From Actinobacteria bacterium OK074 (lineage in GTDB: Bacteria; Actinomycetota; Actinomycetes; Streptomycetales; Streptomycetaceae): DNA of 32,019 bases. The stretch lies in assembly GCA_001298575.1 (NCBI GenBank), contig LJCV01000005.1, positions 1-32,019 of the forward strand. The letters run 5' to 3'. The position numbers and the translations under genes are program-made. The notes below the pieces were generated by a model. It did not search any database. It was given only the letters and a program-made list of their open reading frames with translations, and had not been told where the DNA came from. This document shows, in pieces, positions 1 to 6,255 of the stretch. How positions within the stretch are numbered: the first letter of the stretch is position 1; every line of letters begins with the position of its first letter.

Positions 1-211
1 ACGGCCTGTTCGTCCTCGTCACGCCCCGGTCGTGCCCGTAAAACCATCGTCCAGCACCCGCCCCCGAGCACCGTCAACTACCCCGCCACCAGGACATATA
101 CCCAGCGAAAGAGGAACCCAGCACTAGGGCACGGGTGACGGGGCTGGAGCCTTCCGCGTGCGCCTCCTACCTGGCACAGCGTTCTGCCTGCTTACTTTTG
201 CCCTTTCCTAT
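1..211. other. Left edge, no gene supported
   Basis: I see no convincing gene here. One frame on the plus strand is open from base 3 and stops at TAA 39-41 after 12 codons (GLFVLVTPRSCP). It could be the tail of a gene that begins outside the window, but it is too short to judge. The rest lies beyond the 3' end of the minus-strand regulator and shows no clear hairpin. Confidence 0.3.
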
Positions 212-1348
212 CTACGCGGCTTCGAAAGCTCGTAGGCGATCGATTACATCAGTTGCAAAACCCGTAAGAGAAACCGGAGAGCTTGATTCTTCGAAGATAG
301 CCCGCAGTGCTCCGCGAAGCGCCTGACGGTTTCTCCCCGAGCTGATCTCTTCGAGCAGCGGGCGGATACTCTCTAGCTCTGATTGAGCTTCACGCCATGC
401 CTTAATTTTCACGTACCCATGCAAGAGACCGGCTTTATATAGCATGACTCCTCGCGGAGTCGCGTTTTGGAGAGCTGATTGAAAATATTCCACAGCCCTA
501 CCGGGCTCCCCCAGCCCTAGGAGTGCATAACCTGAGTGCCCGACGAGTTCACATTCGTCCACCCACCATGCCCAACTGGGATCGCGAGGAGAAAGGGATT
601 CCTGGAGACCTCCGCGCGCCGCATTAAGGTCAGTAAGCGCGCGTCGGCTGTCCCCCATCTGAGCAAGTGCCCGACCGCGCCTGATTCGAGCTAGTAGGGC
701 AACACGTGGGGGAACTCGGTTTTGAGACGTCAGTTCTTCGGCAATCCTATAAGCGCCGCCAGGATGGCAACGTTCGATATCAAGCATGGCCAGCATGTCG
801 AGTGCGAACCACTCCATTTTTCGCTCACCGGCGTGCCGGGCCAGCATATGTGATTCGAGGAAAGCCGTACGCGCTGACTCGAACTTTCCGGCGTCGAATA
901 GGAGCCATCCGGCCACTTCGGCAGATTCCGAGACTGCCGCCAGGTAGCGATTCCGTGCCTCCTCTGGGATGTCTCCCGCATCCAATTTTCGTTGCGCTGA
1001 CTTCCAGACCTGTACAGCGGTGGACGCGACGCTATCCCCGCCGTGCCGGTCCGCGTGCTTCAGTACATGGGCCGCGCTGGTCTTCATGTGCTCGATGTCC
1101 GTATCGGGCCCCGACTGTTCGTCGGATGCGGGGGGCGGAGCCTTGGGAGTTACCAAAGAGGCCAACTCGCCGTCAACGCCTAGGAATTCATCCAGCGCAC
1201 TGGCCAACTGTCCGGACGGTTGCTGCCTGCCGTTGATGACGCGGGACAGATACGCCACGTCGTAGCTAAGGGCGCGAGCGGCGGCCCGCATGCTGACGCC
1301 CTGCTCGTCAAGAAGCGACTTGAGGCGTGGCCCGAACTCGGAAGCCAT
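212..1348 (-). CDS. XRE-family helix-turn-helix regulator with TPR-like C-terminal region
   Basis: This is a 378-residue probable DNA-binding regulator. An XRE-type helix-turn-helix occupies about residues 8-58, including LSYDVAYLSRVINGRQQPS, where the recognition helix is expected. The remainder (about 95-360) is alpha-helical and Ala/Leu-rich with TPR-like segments such as AGWLLFDAGKFESARTAF, as in large actinobacterial XRE regulators that sense a ligand or peptide through TPRs. I chose ATG at 1346-1348, since the minus strand shows GAAGGGG just upstream. A start 15 codons earlier lacks such a site. It diverges from the small-gene operon starting at 1522, and the shared intergenic region carries repeated GTCAA motifs, so it probably controls that operon and itself. 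Base composition is visibly lower in GC than the sugar locus, which suggests acquired DNA. The ligand is unknown. Confidence 0.8.
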   Translation of the reverse strand: MASEFGPRLKSLLDEQGVSMRAAARALSYDVAYLSRVINGRQQPSGQLASALDEFLGVDGELASLVTPKAPPPASDEQSGPDTDIEHMKTSAAHVLKHADRHGGDSVASTAVQVWKSAQRKLDAGDIPEEARNRYLAAVSESAEVAGWLLFDAGKFESARTAFLESHMLARHAGERKMEWFALDMLAMLDIERCHPGGAYRIAEELTSQNRVPPRVALLARIRRGRALAQMGDSRRALTDLNAARGGLQESLSPRDPSWAWWVDECELVGHSGYALLGLGEPGRAVEYFQSALQNATPRGVMLYKAGLLHGYVKIKAWREAQSELESIRPLLEEISSGRNRQALRGALRAIFEESSSPVSLTGFATDVIDRLRAFEAA

Positions 1349-1521
1349 GGGGTCCCCTTCGCAAGGTCTAGGGGGTGTTGACCGTCTCTCCAAGAGTAAC
1401 TGTCAACGCTGGTCAACTCCCCGGGAAGCGGTTGGAAGGTCAAGGCTGGTCAGCTGAACAACAAGTACCCCCGCGACGCGGCAAACGTCCGGGGGCGCGG
1501 CCCACCAACTAGTTGGAGTTG
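1349..1521. promoter_or_regulatory. Divergent control region with 17-bp direct repeats and a CCAACTAGTTGG palindrome
   Basis: A 17-base motif occurs at 1402-1418 (GTCAACGCTGGTCAACT) and 1439-1455 (GTCAAGGCTGGTCAGCT). The copies are 15/17 identical and 37 bases apart. An inverted GTTGACC lies at 1377-1383, facing GGTCAAC at 1411-1417. A perfect 12-base palindrome, CCAACTAGTTGG, lies at 1505-1516, overlapping the ribosome-binding region of the next gene. These are plausible operators for the divergent XRE regulator. Binding is inferred from repetition and position only. Confidence 0.45.
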
Positions 1522-1971
1522 ATGAACGTGGCCGAGCGTAGCGCGGCTGTGCCGCCCTGGGCTCTCGCGAGCCTGGCCCTCTGGGTTCTGACCCGCCTAC
1601 TTCCCGCCACCGGCACCCGCCGGAAGGCATCGACAGCAATTCGCAAGGTTGTGACCTGCGAGAAAGTAAACGATCACGTCCGCCTGGTCGCACGGGTACC
1701 GTCCCCGCGCAGGTCTCCATACAGCACCGACCGTGCCGTCCTGGACGGTTCAGCGTCCACCCTGTCACGGCCCTACCTGCCTGCCCTCAACATCGGGGAA
1801 GACATGGCCGTACGCACCCCTCGTACTGCCCGTGTCCGGCCCTACTGCACGGCCCGTGAGCGGGTTACCCGCTGGGGCAGGCGTACGGCGCTGGTACTTG
1901 CCGCTGACTTCGGCGTCGACCTTGACACCCGCAATATCCACGCGGCCATGGTCGGAGGTGGGGTCCGATGA
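1522..1971 (+). CDS. Small hypothetical protein, first gene of a coupled small-gene operon
   Basis: A 149-residue protein of unknown function. A short hydrophobic N-terminal segment (PPWALASLALWVLTRLLPA, about residues 11-29) is followed by a basic, Ser/Pro-rich middle. The C-terminal block is RVRPYCTARERVTRW then VDLDTRNIHA. From memory, VRPY...GVD...IHG-type endings are common in small proteins of Streptomyces mobile regions, so this looks like a member of that uncharacterised group. Start choice is uncertain. ATG 1522 has GGAG only three bases upstream, GTG 1528 has better spacing, and an internal ATG at 1804 is preceded by GGGGAAG and would give a 55-residue product. The stop overlaps the next ATG (ATGA). 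Confidence 0.6.
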   Translation: MNVAERSAAVPPWALASLALWVLTRLLPATGTRRKASTAIRKVVTCEKVNDHVRLVARVPSPRRSPYSTDRAVLDGSASTLSRPYLPALNIGEDMAVRTPRTARVRPYCTARERVTRWGRRTALVLAADFGVDLDTRNIHAAMVGGGVR

Positions 1972-2162
1972 CCGGTTCCAAGGTCAGAGCCTCGGCGAAG
2001 CTGACTGAAGACAGCATGCTGCGCGCCTACCGGCTCTGGTTCGAACACACCCGCAAGTGCGACGACGGCTGCAAGGGCGCGGGCAGGGCACAAGACGGCT
2101 GCGAGAGCGGACGGGAACTGTGGGACACCTACCGCCGCACGTACGCCGGAGAGTCCAGATGA
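1968..2162 (+). CDS. Small hypothetical protein with CxxxC motif
   Basis: A 64-residue, charged, soluble protein. It contains RKCDDGCKGAGRAQDGCESG at about residues 29-48, with three cysteines, and then LWDTYRRTY. The spacing could suit a metal site, but no family is certain. GGAGGTGGGG lies just upstream of the ATG, a strong ribosome-binding site. The start overlaps the previous stop by four bases and the stop overlaps the next start by four bases, so translation is probably coupled along the operon. Small proteins of this style are common in actinobacterial integrative elements and phage-like islands (recollection). No function is assigned. Confidence 0.65.
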   Translation: MTGSKVRASAKLTEDSMLRAYRLWFEHTRKCDDGCKGAGRAQDGCESGRELWDTYRRTYAGESR

Positions 2163-2362
2163 GGACGCCGCACGAGACCCCCAAGCCGCCGGAGTCCCTG
2201 TCAGCGCACTGCACGTTGGCGCGGCGGCCCGGCTATGAGGACATGCACGCTGAGTGCCGACAGACACAGGATGTCCCCCTGCCGCACTCCGGCGGACACG
2301 CCCTGCTGGTACGGCGCTGCACGTGTTCGTGCCACACGGCGATCAAGGGGGCCAAGCGATGA
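2159..2362 (+). CDS. Small Cys-rich hypothetical protein with CTCSCH ending
   Basis: A 67-residue protein with cysteines in HCTL (about residue 18), ECRQ (33) and a terminal RRCTCSCH cluster (about 53-59). The Cys/His arrangement suggests a small zinc-binding fold, as inference. It resembles the next gene product, which also has an early Cys-x-Leu, a Cys-Arg and a late CTC-x-CH, so the two look like diverged tandem paralogues. The start ATG overlaps the upstream TGA (ATGA) and its own TGA overlaps the next ATG in the same way. I do not recognise a named family. Confidence 0.65.
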   Translation: MRTPHETPKPPESLSAHCTLARRPGYEDMHAECRQTQDVPLPHSGGHALLVRRCTCSCHTAIKGAKR

Positions 2363-2565
2363 ACCGTGCCCTCAGCCCAGCGTGGATGCCGGAACCGCCT
2401 TACCGTTCCCCGCGCTGCGTCCTCGGGCAGCACACCCGGTGCCGGGACGCGAAACCCCGGGACAGCGGCGTTCCGGGGGTGCGCTACCTGGTGTGCACAT
2501 GCCCCTGCCACCGCCCCTCTGCCGCCCTGCTGACGAACAAGGGGCTACGGCATGAACTCCCTTGA
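2359..2565 (+). CDS. Small Cys-rich hypothetical protein with CTCPCH motif
   Basis: A 68-residue protein. SPRCVLGQHTRCRDAKPRD is near the middle and LVCTCPCHRPS near residues 44-54. The Cys/His pattern parallels that of the preceding 67-residue product, suggesting duplication. The start is set by the 4-base ATGA overlap with the upstream gene. The last 14 bases overlap the next gene. A small metal-binding role is possible but unproven. Confidence 0.6.
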   Translation: MNRALSPAWMPEPPYRSPRCVLGQHTRCRDAKPRDSGVPGVRYLVCTCPCHRPSAALLTNKGLRHELP

Positions 2566-2854
2566 AACACAACGGAGTTGGTTCCGTGTGTGCTGGTCGG
2601 TCCGGAGCAACGGGCGGGAGGTCGAGTTCGGCACCCTCACCGGGCGGGACGTGCCCCACATGCTCGCCAGTCTCCGTGACTGCGTGCCGATCGGCCCCCA
2701 GGATGCCGAGACCGTACGCGCGGCGGCGGACACCCCCGAAGGGTGGTCGTACACGTCGGACACCATCGGCGTGCACACCCACCACACGCCCGTAGGCGGG
2801 TCGTGGCTGCCGTACTTCGGATGCCCGCAGCGCGAGAACGGGGGCACGTCGTGA
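2552..2854 (+). CDS. Hypothetical 100-residue protein
   Basis: A 100-residue protein that I do not recognise. It begins MNSLETQRSWFRVCWSVRSN, and a predicted beta-rich N-terminal half (VCWSVRSNGREVEFGTLTG) is followed by a helix (DVPHMLASLRDCVP) and a His/Gly-rich tail. The start ATG overlaps the previous gene by 14 bases and has AAGGGG eight bases upstream. Its TGA overlaps the next ATG by one base (TGATG). It belongs to the same coupled operon. No membrane segment is visible. Confidence 0.6.
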   Translation: MNSLETQRSWFRVCWSVRSNGREVEFGTLTGRDVPHMLASLRDCVPIGPQDAETVRAAADTPEGWSYTSDTIGVHTHHTPVGGSWLPYFGCPQRENGGTS

Positions 2855-2970
2855 TGTCCCACCACAAGCGCCGGAAGCGCCTGGAGTCGGTCACGTTCAC
2901 CGCAGTGCTCATGACCGCGTGGGCGGTGGCGGTGATCTCCGCCGTAGCCACGGTCATACACCACCCCTAG
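2854..2970 (+). CDS. Very small single-pass membrane protein
   Basis: A 38-residue product. A basic head, MSHHKRRKRLESV, is followed by one hydrophobic segment, FTAVLMTAWAVAVISAVATV, ending in IHHP. The positive head predicts an N-in, C-out single-span protein. It starts at the ATG in the TGATG junction with the previous gene and is the last member of the operon. A strong hairpin follows at 3012-3046. The good coupling argues that it is real despite its size. Function is unknown. Confidence 0.55.
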   Translation: MSHHKRRKRLESVTFTAVLMTAWAVAVISAVATVIHHP

Positions 2971-3011
2971 ACGCCAGACCAGGGATACCCCCCGAGGCCC
3001 GGGTCCGGCAC

Positions 3012-3046
3012 GGCCCCCTCTGTAAGCTCACCGCGCAGAGGGGGCC
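3012..3046. terminator. Hairpin between convergent small-gene operon and interrupted gene
   Basis: GGCCCCCTCTG (3012-3022) pairs perfectly with CAGAGGGGGCC (3036-3046) across a 13-base loop. No T-run follows, which is common for Streptomyces terminators. It lies between the operon ending at 2970 and the minus-strand reading frame ending at 3074, so it could serve both directions. Confidence 0.65.
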
Positions 3047-3073
3047 ACTTCGTGCTCTTGGGCGCGGGAGTTA

Positions 3074-3217
3074 TCAGGCTGACAAGTGCTGGTCTACCTC
3101 TAGTTCGTAGCGCAGACGCCGGACAAGCTTCATGCGCGCGTTCTCTTCGGCATCTGCAAGCCGCGCATACTCTGGGCTGTCGCGAGCAGTCGGGCTGAGG
3201 TACTGAGAATCGCCGAT
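3074..3217 (-). pseudogene. C-terminal fragment of the interrupted small membrane-protein gene
   Basis: On the minus strand this reads 47 codons and then TGA (3074-3076). The translation begins IGDSQYLSPTARDSPEYARL and continues as a charged helix with VRRLRYELEVDQHLSA at the end. It has no start or ribosome-binding site of its own. Its reading frame enters exactly at the 9-bp duplication and is the same frame as the N-terminal part at 5896-6255 when the 3218-5886 unit is removed. It is therefore the severed 3' end of that gene. The match of frame, strand and duplication makes this assignment firm. Confidence 0.85.
3209..3217 (+). repeat. Target-site duplication, left copy (ATCGCCGAT)
   Basis: Nine bases, ATCGCCGAT, directly abut the left terminal inverted repeat and recur exactly at 5887-5895 abutting the right one. 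The motif is nearly palindromic, so the inverted repeats seem to continue outward by a few bases. The reading-frame test shows that these bases belong to the target gene. Confidence 0.85.
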
Positions 3218-3242
3218 GGGTGTAGCTCCTTTGGAGGGACGG
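3218..3242 (+). repeat. Left terminal inverted repeat
   Basis: Twenty-five bases identical to the reverse complement of 5862-5886. It contains an internal small palindrome, CTCC-TTT-GGAG. Homology to the internal copy at 5650 extends inward past the 25 bases (shared GGCC, then GGGG), so the internal copy is of the left-end type. Confidence 0.9.
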
Positions 3243-3374
3243 GCCGGGGTGGGGTGCCGTTGTGGCCGCTGCCGCCTTCCGCAGACCGAGTCAGGCGCTG
3301 TGCGAGATTCCTTTCATCAGTGGGCTGTACCTGACACGATGTCGGTCTGGGGTGTGCCCGATCGGGGGGATTTC

Positions 3375-3722
3375 ATGGCACCTGACGATGGTGATGTGCC
3401 TGAGCGACAGAAGGTCGAGCTGGCAGTTTCCGACCCGTCCCAACTGGCCTCGCTGCGCGACTGGCTGCGCGGCCAGCAGGATGTCGAGGTGAGGGTGACC
3501 CCCGGAGTGCCGGGCGCTGGTGAGCAGGGCGCCCTAGACGTACTGGCCGTCCTGGCGAGCAGCAGCGGCATGATCGCAGCCATCAGGGTGTTGCCCGAGT
3601 ACATCCGGTCACGGCGCTCCGGCTTCCGGATCGAGACCACGGTGCGCGGCGAGAAGCTGGTTCTGGACGCGACCAACGTCGACGATGTGCTGCCGGTCCT
3701 GGAGCGGCTCCTCCGTGGCTGA
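3375..3722 (+). CDS. EACC1-like effector-associated small protein
   Basis: A 115-residue protein with the layout of effector-associated constant component 1 (EACC1). An N-terminal strand (VELAVSDPSQLASLRDWLRG, residues 11-30) and a second strand (VEVRVTPG) are followed by a hydrophobic helix (ALDVLAVLASSSGMIAAIRV), a basic turn (YIRSRRSGFRI), a strand (LVLDATNVDD) and a terminal helix (VLPVLERLLRG). EACC1 proteins are known from computational studies of actinobacterial conflict systems, encoded beside effectors such as caspases and trypsins. They are thought to link effector to sensor. The start is ATG 3375 because GGGGGGA lies four bases upstream. Longer in-frame starts run back into the terminal repeat and look spurious. 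The gene overlaps the caspase gene by eight bases. Family call by pattern only. Confidence 0.75.
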   Translation: MAPDDGDVPERQKVELAVSDPSQLASLRDWLRGQQDVEVRVTPGVPGAGEQGALDVLAVLASSSGMIAAIRVLPEYIRSRRSGFRIETTVRGEKLVLDATNVDDVLPVLERLLRG

Positions 3723-5571
3723 GTGGGTACCGCCGGACCGGTCCCGTTCGCGGGCGGTACTGATCGGCACCTCCGAGTACACCGAGTTGCCTTCGGTTCC
3801 CGCAGCCGCGCACAGCCTGCAGCGGATGCACCAGCTGCTGACCGGGCCGCTGTGCGGGTGGCCCGAACACCGGGTCGACATCGTCGCCGAGCAGCGCCGG
3901 CCCGCGGACCTGCCCGACCGGCTGGTCGAGCTCTACGGCGACGCGCTGGACGTTGCGCTGTTCTACTACGTCGGGCATGGCCAGGTCGACTTCGAGAACC
4001 GGCTGTGCCTGGGCCTGACCGACTCTCGGGTGCTGCCAACGGAGCGGCGGGCGACCACCAGTCTGACCTTCGACTCGGTGCGCCAGGCGCTGGCCGCGAG
4101 CCCGGCCAAGGTGAAGGTCGTGATCCTGGACTGCTGCTTCGCGGGGCGCGCGGTCCAGGAACTGCGCACGCTCGCCGCGCCGGGAGTGGACATGGCCGCG
4201 CTGGCCGGCACCACCGGGGCATATGTCCTGGCCGCGACCGACGCCGGCAATACGGCCTGGTTCGAAAGCGCCGAGGAGAGCCGGACTCCCCACACGTACT
4301 TCACCAAGTTTTTCGCGGAACTCGTCGAAGGAGGTATCCCCGGCGAACCGGCAGGACTGACACTCGCCCCGATCTACCGGCAGCTGCGCGAGGACCTGCC
4401 CGCGGCCGGGAAACCCTCGCCCGTCCGCATCAGCCGCGATGACGGCCACGCCTTCCTGTTCGCTCGCAACGCCGCCGCAGCCGTGCCCACGTCGCCGGAA
4501 CCCGCCGAGCGGGCCCGGACCACGACCGGCTCCGAGTCCCCGGCCGCGCCCACTCTGCCCCACCTCCGGCGCCGAAGACCACGGCGGCGCACCGTCGTCA
4601 TGTCCACCGCCGGTGTGCTCGCGCTGGTCGCCGCGATCGTTGTCCCCCTCGTCACCTCATCTTCCGGAACCGGCACCGCCCGGACGATTCCGCTGGCCGA
4701 CTCCACCGCCACCGACGTGGTGCACGCGGTGGCGTACAGCCCGAACGGAGCTTTTCTTGCTGCGGGAAGCGGCGACGGCATGGTCCGGCTGTGGAACCTC
4801 GCCAACGGCGGCCCGCCCACCAACTTCCGCGTCGGGGCAGATCCGGCCCAGGCGCTGGCGTTCAGCCCGGACGGCAAGACCCTCGCGGTAGGCGGCGGGC
4901 ACGACACGGTGGAGCTGCGGAACGTCGCCTCACGGCAGAGCACAACGTTGCCCGGTGCCGGAGACAGCACCGTCGTCTCGGTCTCGTTCAGCAACAACGG
5001 CAAATCCTTGGCCGTCGGCGACGAGAAGGGGGCCGTGTGGCTGTGGGACCTCGCCACACGACACCGCACCCTGCTGCGCACGAAGGCTGACAAGGTCTAC
5101 GCAGTGGCCTTCTGGCCCGACAACACGACTCTGATCGGTGGCGGCGACCCCAGCGGAGCAGTGCTGGCCTGGGACACCGCCGACGCCAGCGCCGCCGCGG
5201 TCGTCGAGATGCCAGGGGATGTCAGCGGTGACGTCGTCAGAGCACTGGCCTACAGCCCGGACGGCACGTTCCTGGCCACTGGTGGCAACGCCAGCGACGT
5301 CAAGCTGTGGGATGTGGACACCAAGACCATGGTGGTTGACTTCAAAGGACAGAACTCATCGATCCTGTCGGTGGCGTTCAGCCCGGACGGCAAGGTCCTG
5401 GCCGGCGGCAGTGCCGACGGCAGTATCTGGCTGTGGGACACCACCACCAAGCTCAAGATCACTACCTTCCCCGGCTCCCACGCCGTCGAGTCGGTCGCGT
5501 TCAGCCCCGACGGCAAGACCCTGGCCAGCGGCGGCGCCGATCACCGAGTGCACCTGTGGGACCTCCCGTGA
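3715..5571 (+). CDS. Caspase-like peptidase fused through one TM segment to a seven-repeat WD40 propeller
   Basis: A 618-residue protein. Residues about 12-245 form a caspase/metacaspase-type peptidase, with catalytic His88 in YYVGHGQVD and Cys141 in VVILDCCFAGRA. A Pro/Ser/Thr linker and a basic stretch (RRRRPRRR) precede one membrane segment near 296-316 (STAGVLALVAAIVVPLV). Seven WD40 repeats fill 333-618, enough for a full propeller, with signatures such as VAYSPNGAFLAAGSGDGMVRLW and VAFSPDGKTLASGGADHRVHLW. The positive charges before the membrane segment predict caspase inside and propeller outside. GTG 3715 is chosen because it overlaps the EACC1 stop by eight bases and begins just before the domain, with GGAG upstream. 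A sensor-effector role in defence or programmed death is inferred from architecture. Substrate and trigger are unknown. Confidence 0.85.
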   Translation: MAEWVPPDRSRSRAVLIGTSEYTELPSVPAAAHSLQRMHQLLTGPLCGWPEHRVDIVAEQRRPADLPDRLVELYGDALDVALFYYVGHGQVDFENRLCLGLTDSRVLPTERRATTSLTFDSVRQALAASPAKVKVVILDCCFAGRAVQELRTLAAPGVDMAALAGTTGAYVLAATDAGNTAWFESAEESRTPHTYFTKFFAELVEGGIPGEPAGLTLAPIYRQLREDLPAAGKPSPVRISRDDGHAFLFARNAAAAVPTSPEPAERARTTTGSESPAAPTLPHLRRRRPRRRTVVMSTAGVLALVAAIVVPLVTSSSGTGTARTIPLADSTATDVVHAVAYSPNGAFLAAGSGDGMVRLWNLANGGPPTNFRVGADPAQALAFSPDGKTLAVGGGHDTVELRNVASRQSTTLPGAGDSTVVSVSFSNNGKSLAVGDEKGAVWLWDLATRHRTLLRTKADKVYAVAFWPDNTTLIGGGDPSGAVLAWDTADASAAAVVEMPGDVSGDVVRALAYSPDGTFLATGGNASDVKLWDVDTKTMVVDFKGQNSSILSVAFSPDGKVLAGGSADGSIWLWDTTTKLKITTFPGSHAVESVAFSPDGKTLASGGADHRVHLWDLP

Positions 5572-5861
5572 ACGGGTCCAGTCCCTGGGAGCGCGGGCCC
5601 GGGGGCAACCCTTCGGCCCCGCGGCAGGGCCACTCAGGCGGACTGCTCTCGGTGTAGCTCCTTTGGAGGGGCAGGCCAAGTTGGGGATTCGCCAAATCGA
5701 TGACGTGCAGCGCACTTGATCTCCAAGCGAACGCCGCAGGTCGTCGCGGCAGCCACACCCAAGATCGGCGGTAGGCCGGGGCGCTGGTGAACGCGGGGCG
5801 GCTCGAAGTAGTCGGAAAGATCATGTGCCACTTACAGATCCGCAGGTCCGTGCAGCTGAGG
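5572..5861. other. Non-coding right part of the mobile unit
   Basis: Between the caspase-WD40 stop and the right terminal repeat I see no gene with a ribosome-binding site and normal codon usage. The stretch contains the third copy of the terminal repeat (5650-5677) and about 180 bases of unique sequence. It may be the residue of a deleted insertion sequence or MITE. Open frames here on the minus strand are antisense or cross the repeats. Confidence 0.5.
5650..5677 (+). repeat. Internal copy of the terminal repeat, direct orientation to the left end
   Basis: Matches 3218-3245 at 25 of 28 positions (differences at bases 1, 22 and 24) and is in the same orientation. With the right terminal repeat it encloses 237 bp (5650-5886) with inverted ends, the geometry of a MITE. 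The external base is C rather than G and no duplication of its flank is seen. Confidence 0.8.
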
Positions 5862-5886
5862 CCGTCCCTCCAAAGGAGCTACACCC
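5862..5886 (-). repeat. Right terminal inverted repeat
   Basis: Exact reverse complement of the left terminal repeat over 25 bases. Identity stops at base 5861. It is followed at once by the second copy of ATCGCCGAT. Confidence 0.9.
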
Positions 5887-5895
5887 ATCGCCGAT
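5887..5895 (+). repeat. Target-site duplication, right copy (ATCGCCGAT)
   Basis: Exact copy of 3209-3217 in direct orientation, next to the right inverted repeat. In the interrupted minus-strand gene these bases encode Ile-Gly-Asp. Confidence 0.85.
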
Positions 5896-6255
5896 CCGTT
5901 CCATGGAGTCGCCCTGTGCGACTTCCGCGTGGAGAGCTTGGGTCGCTTCCGTCGCACTGACCGATAGAGCATGGATGTCTCGCGATGCGAACAAGGTGAC
6001 ACGGCTGTAAAGCTGCCACCGGAGGTCAAGGTCCTGAGCGCTCTTCGGCCCGTACCCGGCAAGACCGGGGTCTTCCGAGAAGGAGACTCGGCCGCTGAGG
6101 TGTGTGAGCAAGTCAAGGTAGAGGTCCGCGCGACGGTCCCAAAGATCCTGGGCCCGCGCCTGTCTGCGCTGGTGCCGTGCTTGCAAGTGGGCAGCACCGA
6201 AGCTGCCCACAAGCGTTAGGACACCGCCAATGACGACGCCCCAAAGCTGATCCAT
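5896..6255 (-). pseudogene. N-terminal part of an interrupted small membrane-protein gene
   Basis: The minus strand encodes 120 residues up to the duplicated site. An N-terminal membrane segment (WGVVIGGVLTLVGSFGAAHL, residues 5-24) is followed by a basic helix (QARHQRRQARAQDLWDRRA) and a soluble helical region. The start at ATG 6253-6255 is preceded by GGGGAGGGG. In its present state the frame continues into the mobile unit and stops at 5821 after foreign codons (CSSFGGTASAARTC). Joining 5896-6255 to 3074-3217 restores a 167-residue protein. I do not recognise the family. It looks like a small single-pass protein with a cytoplasmic helical domain. Confidence 0.8.

Larger units (their letters stand above)
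3218..5886 (+). mobile_element. Transposase-less TIR element carrying an EACC1/caspase-WD40 module
   Basis: A 2,669-bp unit with perfect 25-bp inverted ends (3218-3242 and 5862-5886, starting GGGTGTAGCTCC), flanked by an exact 9-bp direct duplication. It carries two coupled genes, an EACC1-like protein and a caspase-TM-WD40 protein. Neither strand has a transposase, resolvase or integrase. The target is a minus-strand gene whose halves rejoin in frame when the unit and one duplication copy are removed. This fits recent cut-and-paste-type insertion of a non-autonomous element moved by an enzyme supplied in trans. I cannot assign the ends to an insertion-sequence family by eye. Duplications of 8-9 bp are known for several families, including IS256-like elements. 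Confidence 0.85.

Noticed and set aside
3216..3374. Upstream extension of the EACC1-like gene to an ATG at 3216
   Set aside because: The extension begins inside the target duplication and terminal repeat and has no ribosome-binding site. ATG 3375 has a strong one and fits family length.
5821..5895. Continuation of the interrupted minus-strand frame into the mobile unit as a functional C-terminus
   Set aside because: These codons come from the terminal repeat and element interior, and the original tail is found in frame on the far side of the unit.
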